DNA from: Phalacrocorax aristotelis
Taxonomy: Eukaryota; Chordata; Aves; Suliformes; Phalacrocoracidae
DNA length: 64,000 nucleotides
NCBI RefSeq assembly: GCF_949628215.1
Contig: NC_134282.1
Span: forward strand, 1,657,001 to 1,721,000
Direction of reading: 5' to 3'
In this document: piece after piece, positions 40,401 to 49,400 of the stretch
Layout of the letters: each line of letters begins with the position of its first letter
Numbering within the stretch: position 1 is the first letter of the stretch
Made by a program: the position numbers and the translations under genes
The notes under the pieces: model-generated
The model's database searches: none
The model's input: the letters and a program-made list of their open reading frames with translations, nothing else
Told to the model about the DNA's origin: nothing

Positions 40401-43400
40401 TTTTTTTGACCATTTGATTGCAGTAACAACATTCCAAATCAGAAGCACGGCAGAGCTGACAGCCCAGGGTTTCAGCCACTCCTTCTACTGTTGATCACAG
40501 TCTTCCCTGACAAAACCAGATCTCAAGCAATCTTATAGCTCTTAGAACTGGCTACAAGAAAATTGTGAGCATTCTTCAGTATCTATCAGGGATTCTCTCT
40601 ATTCACGCATTTAGAGTGCTTGGAGATAAGGGCACTACAAAGGAAATATCAAGATATATATCCTGGTACTGATCACGAATGCTGATATTTCAGTAGCAAG
40701 ACTTGGCAGGAGTCCCATCACTTTTTGCTCTCCCAAAAGCTGGGTGTTGATGCTGGCTCTTATCAGGGTCTTGCTCCATTTAAGCACCGCTCCCACATCT
40801 CTCCTGCATCATTGAGGCTGCCAGGAAGACTTTCAGTCATCTGGCTCCTTGCTGTTGGATCAATTTTTTAAGCCCTCTCTAGCATGTATTGTTTTGAATA
40901 GGTGGTGCATAAAAGAAGACTGAGCCTTTCACAAGCGCTGTGACCTTCCTTCTGTTGTGAAGGTGTTTGTGCTATTGGATAGTACAGAACGTCTCACGTT
41001 AACTTCCCCAAAGAACAACATGAACTAAACTCATCCATAGGCACCTTAGAAGGAAATAAAGAATTATTTCCAGAAACAATTCACATTGGGCGCATACATG
41101 CACATAATCACATATTGAGAATTGTTACAGCAACGATTGCTTTGGCAGGACACCACCGATGGCGCCACAGCAAACCAGGAGGTCTCTCCCACCTGGCAGG
41201 AGCCTTGGCTCTACCGCCGAGCCCCCGCAGGCCCCTCTCATTGCCCACACAACGCTGCCCGTCCTGCCGCACCAGCCAGGCCCTCGCCAGTCCTGCAGGC
41301 TGCTGCGAGCAGGAGGGAGCAAGCCTGACACAGATCACGGCTGATGGCCAGTATTTTCCTGACCAGGTTAATACACCTTACTCTCTTCCAGAAAAGGAAG
41401 CTGAAGGGCTAGGAGTGTTGAGCAGTTGTTGCTCATTTGATACCTGGCACAGACCAGCCGGGGCTTGACAAGTCTCTCCCCTCCCACCACTGCCCCAAAA
41501 CTGGGCTTGAATGTGCCACTCTAAACCCAGTTAATCCTCCCCAACCTGTTCCAAAGACTGGCACTGAGTATTTCTACAGGACTTAAAGGAATTTAAACTT
41601 CCAGCCTACCTACAACCTTCATCCATACCTATATGCTTCTCTTTCAAACATGCTAATTTTTATCAACATAACTGAAGTCAGAACTGGAGACCTGCCTCAA
41701 ACACCAACAAATACTGGTACTTCCACAGCAGCCACAAGCAGAGCCATGGAGCTGAGGAGTAGAATGTGAACAGAGACCAGAGAATGATGTTTCACCCCAA
41801 GACTTTAGAAAATATCCATCTCTTCTGCTTTTCTTAATGTGAACCAACACACCCAAGCTTCAGCTCTTCAGGTTTAGCTGAAAGATGAACGTGTAATGAA
41901 CCATACAGCTGTTGCTTTACCCATCTCAAAAGGACAAAAAATGGCACTGAGCAATCCAGGATTCAAATATGCAATCTGATGCAAGGGTGTAGACTATCTG
42001 CCACTCACACTTTACATATAGCACAAAGTCATTCTTTCAGCATCTAGATATCACAATGATTGTCTCTCTGCAAGGTAAACTATTTAGCCATCCCATTTCT
42101 GATCCACACAACCCCTATCCAAGATTCTATTAAAAGAATATATCCACAGCTCCTTTGAATTTGAAATATTCACAACCTTGAGAACAGGGCTGATACCTAC
42201 AATCATGCTTAAAAGTAATGACATGGTTAAAAGAAAACTCCACAGATGGCATTAAAAATATTAATAAAATACAATTGTATTTAAAATGTATTACATTTGT
42301 TTTAATTTCCACTACTCTTTCCCAGCCTTATCTACTTTAAAGCCCCGTTATACCTTTGCTGTCTGCTCTTATATCCTGTATTCCAAATCCTTTTGCATTA
42401 CCTCCTTCTGTGAGAAAGTCATGGATGTGTCCTCTACAAGAGAATCCTATTGGTACCCAGCCTAAATAAAAATATATAGTGTTGTCACTCTAGGGTCTCA
42501 GGAGCTTTGCTGACAGTTTTGTTTTCTTCGAGACCGTTCTTTATTTTTCTGGAGGGAATCCAGGAGACCACTGAACTGCTCCTGATGAGCAGCCTCTGAC
42601 TACAATCTGACACTTTCGGTGTATGAGCTAAATGTAGCGTCTGAGTAAGTTGGTTGTGGTTACTACCAAAACAGTTTTTCCTCCTGGAGAACACAGGCAG
42701 ACTATTCTCTCACACGGCCTAGGAAGAAGTGGACAGACTGTTCAAAAGCCTAAAAGGTCACAGGGGCACGTCTGAAAAAGCTACCTCTGCAAAAGGCTGT
42801 ATAAAGGATTAGGCCCCTGTTTGGTGCTCAAAGAACACTCAAATGTGATTTAATTACTCCAATCTAAAGACATGGCTGGGGCAGAAGCTTGTACTTGCTG
42901 CTCAGGCCATGATCACTACGCAGAGCAGACTAGTCTTCTTGCCCTTTAAGCAGAAGGAAAAGTGGTTGCTCTTCACTGTATTTCCTCCTGTTCTTTGCTG
43001 CTAAGATGGTCACAGTATGCCAGGTGCTTTGTTTATAGAGGAGACACACAGTCCACAGCAGGGAGCAAAGTATTTTAAAAAAAAAAAAAGCTCTTCTTAC
43101 CTATTTAGACAATAATTCATATTTTGCAGGGGTAAGATGAGGAAGGAAAGGGACAGGGAATCCACAGTGAGAGAGAGCTAAAATGCAACAGTTACTCCCT
43201 CTCACGCCTGAAAAACAGAGCAGGGAAGCTGGCGGATGCAAGGTCTGGCAGATGCGAATGCCAGCCCACAAGGAAACAGAGATCACCCCTCACCTCACAC
43301 ATGCTTATGGCACCAGACACAAACAGCTTTCAAACACTACTAACCTGATTAGGATTTGAACTAACGACCTGTATCCCACTACCAAACCCCTGAACCATTT

Positions 43401-46400
43401 AGACCCCTCGGGGAAATCTAGGGTTTAGCAATTTCAGCTCCTGAGGTGGCTCAGACAATAAGGAATTTATAAAAACACAGTTGCTGTGGTGATCTACTAA
43501 CACGGCCAACAGTTACAGACTTGGGCACAATGTCTGCTATACAGGTGTTTGCTTTAGATCCACCAGAGCAATGGTAAAACTTGCTAATACAGGTATCAGA
43601 GAAGAGAGTAAAATGGCACCTTGGGTCTTCACAAGTCTCCATACCCAAATATAAAGAATGAGAAGTTTGTTCATCCTATCACGTGTAAGAAGTAGAGAGT
43701 GCCAGTTACAGCAGTGGGTCACTGGCTCCTCCGTGAACATGGTTCCCATGAGAATGTTTCCCCACAAAAACCATGACCGCACAGGACTGTCAGAGGGTCT
43801 ATTCAGTGTCTGTTATCAGGAATCACCACAATTAATCTGGCTGTGCTCACAAGACTCTCGTCATATAACTACAATCCAATCTTTAAAAGTTACAGGACCA
43901 TCCCTAACATACACATATTGCACTGAATCCCACAACAGTTATTTTATTTCACAACAGACTTAAAAAGAGTAACAGAAGTTTCAGCACTTATCATTCATCT
44001 CAACAATATGTAATAATTTACAAGGAGGAATAAAAAGAAAGCCTGTCTCTCTGTCATGCACCAGTACGACCTACATAGAACAAGAGAAAACAAACCCAGA
44101 GCAAAGCACAGCCAACCACCTGAACACAACAGCAATTAGAGATGGCTCCAGCAAAACAAATGGTTCACTTTCAAGTTTCCACTGCAATAAATATAGTAAC
44201 TTTGGGGGCTGGGAGAAGAGGGTGTGGGAATCAACCCCAAAAATGTGTGCCAAAGGCCAGGAATATGTCCGCTCACATTCAAAAAGAACATGGGGTATGA
44301 ACAGTGGCGTAAGTCTGCCATTTAAACAACTGTTCTCTGTCATCCAAAGGTGACATGAAAGCAATGGTGACAAAAGGAAAGCAGAAAAGGACTAAAAAGA
44401 GGGTAAAACTGGACATCTGGTAAGGAGCAGAGGGAGAACCAACAGAATCAGAAAAAGGAACTGAACAACAGAGATGTACACAGCACTGATGTCAAAAATA
44501 TATACAAGCCGAGACGAGGAGCCGTGTACTACTGGAACTGGTGAAAGACAAGAGAGATGGGAAAAGAAGAGCTGGGTTGGGCAGAGAAAGAAGGGACAAA
44601 CAATCTAGCAGTAGAAAATAAAAGTACAGGGCTTCTAATAACAGGACTGTTAGCTTCAAGTACAAAAGAAATCCTTCCCCTTGTCTCCCTTAAAGACAAA
44701 AACAGAAAGAAGAAAGAGAGAAACAAATACCAAAGTTACTATTTACTATTTTATCACCCTTTGTGACAAAAACATGCAACATACTGATCAGCTTGAAGAA
44801 AGTACGCGTCACCGGAATAGAAACTATCAGGACTCTGGGGTTCTGATGTTATGTGGACAACCAGATAAAGTTATAACAGCAAATATATTACAGTTTTGAA
44901 AAGTTTAAAATCCTCCATGTTCTGGGCTAAATGTCAACTGCTAGGCATGGCACTGGATATTTCCCTACGAGCAGATTATTTCACAATCGCTTAACAAAGA
45001 TGCCCGGTATCTCTGTTGTAGCTTCTAGACGGGTGCATGGACAAGGCCAATCCAGTACAGCACTTACAACAGTTCCTGGGAAGAAAAATATAAAAGCTGT
45101 GTGGGCCAGTCAGACACTAAAATGAAACCAAACCACCATTCCAAGAGGTGGACTGACTGCTCACTCATGTGCATCAGTCACAGGCGGACTCCAGAGCAGG
45201 GCACACACAACTGTGAAGCAGTATCTTCTACAAGTCACGTTCACAGGCAGGATCAAGGCTTCAAGGTAAGTGAGCAGATACTATGGCAAAACTAACACTA
45301 GGTCACAAGTACTTCTAACCTGCAACCAGGAATGCAGAACTCCCATCCACCAAACAACACTGGCTAACAGGATAACTAAAGTTTGGTCAGTCACAGATAG
45401 AGAGGGGAAGGCTAGTAAGATCCAAATTTATGTCAAACCCACGAAGCGCACAATGCACCCTCACACCGGTCGTTCTCCAAAGGTGCACAGTTATTTCTCA
45501 TTTGTGAGCCCCTGCAGGCACACAACCCTCGCTGATTTTACCATTCTCCAACTTCGGAAGAGCACTTAGTTAACCTTAGTGTCCTGGGGCACTCCCAGCC
45601 AGCAAAACACTCGCCCAGGGGACAGCTTTGGTATCGCGCCGTCATGCAACAGTACAACACTGCTCTGATTTTTCAGGTGATCACCCACCACCAAGCAACT
45701 CACTGCCTCAGTGATTTGGAGGCCATTTTGCAGCTAGGCCAAAATCTTTTGTCTGGAGTATTTGATTTGCCTTGGTCTATTCAATCCTCTCATTTGTTTC
45801 CGCACTGCTGCTCTCATCCCATCAACAGGAACAAGACACCAGCCTACCCTACCCCTCCCAGAGAGCGGCCCCAGTGACTTTCTAATTTTCTCCAAGAAAT
45901 ATTGACCAAAGGAACAGCCAGATAGGAGGCACTTGTTTCTAGGAAGTTTTATGCAGTGCGGTTGCAGATATCCATTACCTACTGCAAACTCCCAAGGATT
46001 TCAGTCTCAACTGTGCTGTCTAATAAACAGCCGAGCATCAGCACAGTTTAGCCTTTGGGAATTGCCCTAGCATAACCATTACAGAGTCCCCGAGCCACAA
46101 AAATGAAGTCAGCAAGATTCATAAAGGAAGCTGTTGTCAGCAGCAAGGCTTTCCAGCAGAGCAGAGCCAAGCTTTAAGCTGCTCAAAGAGACACAGTCCT
46201 GCAATCTACAGACCCAGAGTGCTTGGCCCTGTCGCTGTGCTGGACTCAAGACCTGTGCTGTAGTTGTAAGCAACGCCCTTCGTGGGGAAGGCCTCAGAGC
46301 ACATCCTTCTACAACAAGCATAGCCTGCACTTAAGCCTTTCTTATACTCCAGTTTGTATCCCTTTTCTAGCAGTTGGCTCTCCCTTGGATGAGTCTGGTC

Positions 46401-49400
46401 TAAATTGATTGGAGGTCTTTGAGACAAGGATCCCACTAAAAGCTGGAATATGCATCTGAGTACTATTCTTCCACATAAATAAGAGAACAAATAAATGCAA
46501 CCTTTTTGTTTTCCATGTGCTACTGAACGCAAAGTCAAGCTCAGCTGCCAAGAGAGGAAGAGAGTCACAGCGGTCAGAATAGGAGAGAAGAAACATGCAT
46601 CACAGCAGCACAGGTACAGAAAAACGGTCACCAAGAGGGACTGTGCATCAGATCCAAAAAGCAAGAGGTACAGGATCTCATCCGTCAAGTCATAGGGAAG
46701 CGGTAGGCTACCACGGCAGCTGGGCACGATGCTCAACACTAGGCCAAGCTTGTGTTCCATAGGCGGCCTTCCTTCCCTTCTCCATTCCCATATAAAGAGC
46801 CAATGGCTAACTGGGGTAGTAGCCCTCATCAGGGAAATAGGGTTTTTCTAGAAGCCACCAAAAAACCCAGAAAAGTCATTAAAAATTAAGTCATAAAAAG
46901 ACATATTTTCTAATCTTGCGAGATAAACAAACTAAAAAGCTCTTCAGTGCACAGAAATTTGCCTCCTGATTCTGCCAAATTTCCTCGAAACTAACCTTAG
47001 TATGTTCTGTTGGAAATAGGCCAAATCTAAGGACACGAACGTCTCACCTGCTTAGTGGTCTTTGTAACAGCACTACCTTTCTGACAAGATCATCGTGCTA
47101 TGGTAAATCCACATGGAAGAAATACACTAAATATCCACCTGTACCTCTCCTATGCTCACACTTCTGAAATCTCTCAGCTAATGACTCTTTCTGTAGCACA
47201 AAGGTGCTGTTGTTCTCAGATCTTCACCCAGGGAAGTCAGATTTAAAACTCAAGGAAAGGGAACAGCGAGACAACCAATTCTGAGAACACTCCGTGAAGC
47301 TGCCTGTAACCACGAGAACATGAATCTTCAGCGACACTCCACCACTTAAATCCAGACAAGAGGATACACCTGAGTGGCCACCAGGTCTGCAAAAGCCAGG
47401 TCTCGCAGCCACGTTAAACTTTGCACAATTGGAAGCAAAAGATGGAGCTACCCACACCCAGTACATTTTCCTTGGCACCCCCTAACACGAACAGCTCTGG
47501 TTTTGACCATCCCGCCCTTCTTAGTCCTTTCCAAAATTGCTGCAGAATCTTTCTCTATAATACTTTTTATTTTAATACTCATAAATCCGATGGTGTTCAA
47601 TATTTTAAAGATCACAACACTTCCTTGCAGGGAAAGTAATAATATACAATTAGTATAGCTAAAGAAACTTGAATATAAAGCTGCTGTGTGACCGGGTATG
47701 TCACTTCAAAAGATAGAAACAAAGACTCAGGAAATTCACTTCTTCAGAGAAGAACAGCTTGAGAGACAGTCTTTTGGTGTTAATGAAAGAAACTACTGAA
47801 ATAAGATCTGGTGTTGAAAAAAGGTAGTGGAACAACACATCTTGCATTGAGCTGACTTTGAAGGGAGACATGCTGAAGGTAGGGCTGTGACAAGGAATGT
47901 GTTTAGAACAGCAAAATGAGAAGATGTGAGGAAATACTGAGAAATAAGTTTACCAGAAAAAACACCTCTCCCATCAAAAATATAATCCTGATTTTCACGG
48001 GGATAATTAACCCAAGAGCATTGATCATTTGCTTTAACATTGTAACAAACCAACCAACCAACCTGTGTATCTTCTTTCAAAAAGAGGCAGACAGCTCCAC
48101 AGGGAGAGGCTTGCCTAGGTTACACAGGGCTAACCTAAGAAAGTAAGCCACTAAACCAACCTAATACAAAGCATAGAGGGACACACATCCCCCTCCGGCC
48201 AAGGCAACAACCTGACGATATCCTTTTGCTTTCCTTCGGAATGAAAGGCTGTGAAAACACAGCTTTGCTATTTTCAATTTGTAAATGACAAGTGTTCTAC
48301 CCAAGAAAGCACACTTCTGCCCTTTAGAATCATCACCCCAGAAATGATATCCACACATCTGTTAGATTATATGGGAATAAAAAATAAGGTCTGAGACAAG
48401 TCTTTTGCCCAGCTGAGCTGAGGAGCGGCACGGGCTGAAAAGCCATGGAAAACAATAGAAACTGAGACTAGTTTTACTTTTACTGGTTCTGCATAGGTTC
48501 AGTCAAGCCTTTTGCCCAGTGAAGGCCTATAACGCAATTTAAACAAAAAGCTTTAACAATGAAGAGGAACTTTTTCCACAACCTGAAATCACTTCCCAAT
48601 AAAGTCAAAAGGAAGAAATGTTTTTGAAAAGAAAAACCAAACCCAAAACCCACACATGCTGATTCCAACTCCTTTTGCTACTTGTGTACATAGTTTCTGT
48701 GAAGTTTTGCTCAAACGTGATATGTTTTGTTCAACAATATTGTTTTGCTAAACACAGCTCTTGCTGTGTTTACCTGAGGCTGGCTGGGGGTGGTGGGGAT
48801 TGGTTCTTTTTTAATATGTAGCAGTATTTAATATCCCTACTGGTTTACAGAAACCTTTTATAAACCATGTCCAAGAAGCCCGAAAGTGTGACTGAAAACA
48901 TCGACCACATGCTCACCCGAGCCAAAGTTTGAAGGAAAGATTGTGGTACATTGATTCCTCCCCCTGCCAAAACCTTATTAAGTATAAAATGCAATTAGTG
49001 CCTCTGCAGTAGAGTCTGATGTGGCCGTTTTAATCGGACCTCCTCCCAGTACAGTCAGGGCTGCTGGGTGACACTTGAGATCTGAAGAGTGTGGGTAAAA
49101 ATAACCTCTGTTCAACAGGACATGATGAACACCAGACAGCTGAGTCACCTTTAAAACTGATTCTGATTTTCTGTATTAAAAGGAATTATCAAAAAGAGGA
49201 GGATAAAGGATTCAAAAAATCCTTCTGAAATGTATCTTTCATTGAATATTCTGTAACGTAAACCCTGAGCTTGCTTTTGATTGCTGTCATTGACTGTAAC
49301 ACCAATATATAGTGCTCAGTCAACTCTGGGAAACCTCTGTTTCACGTAGAGAAGCAACTTTTAATAAAATTTCAGCTCCATTTAAAAAGTGCAATTTCTA

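Noticed and set aside
41440..41570. Possible further CR1 fragment in USP13 intron 1
   Set aside because: Only a short CCAACCTGTTCCA-type match is seen, without the flanking CR1 blocks in order.
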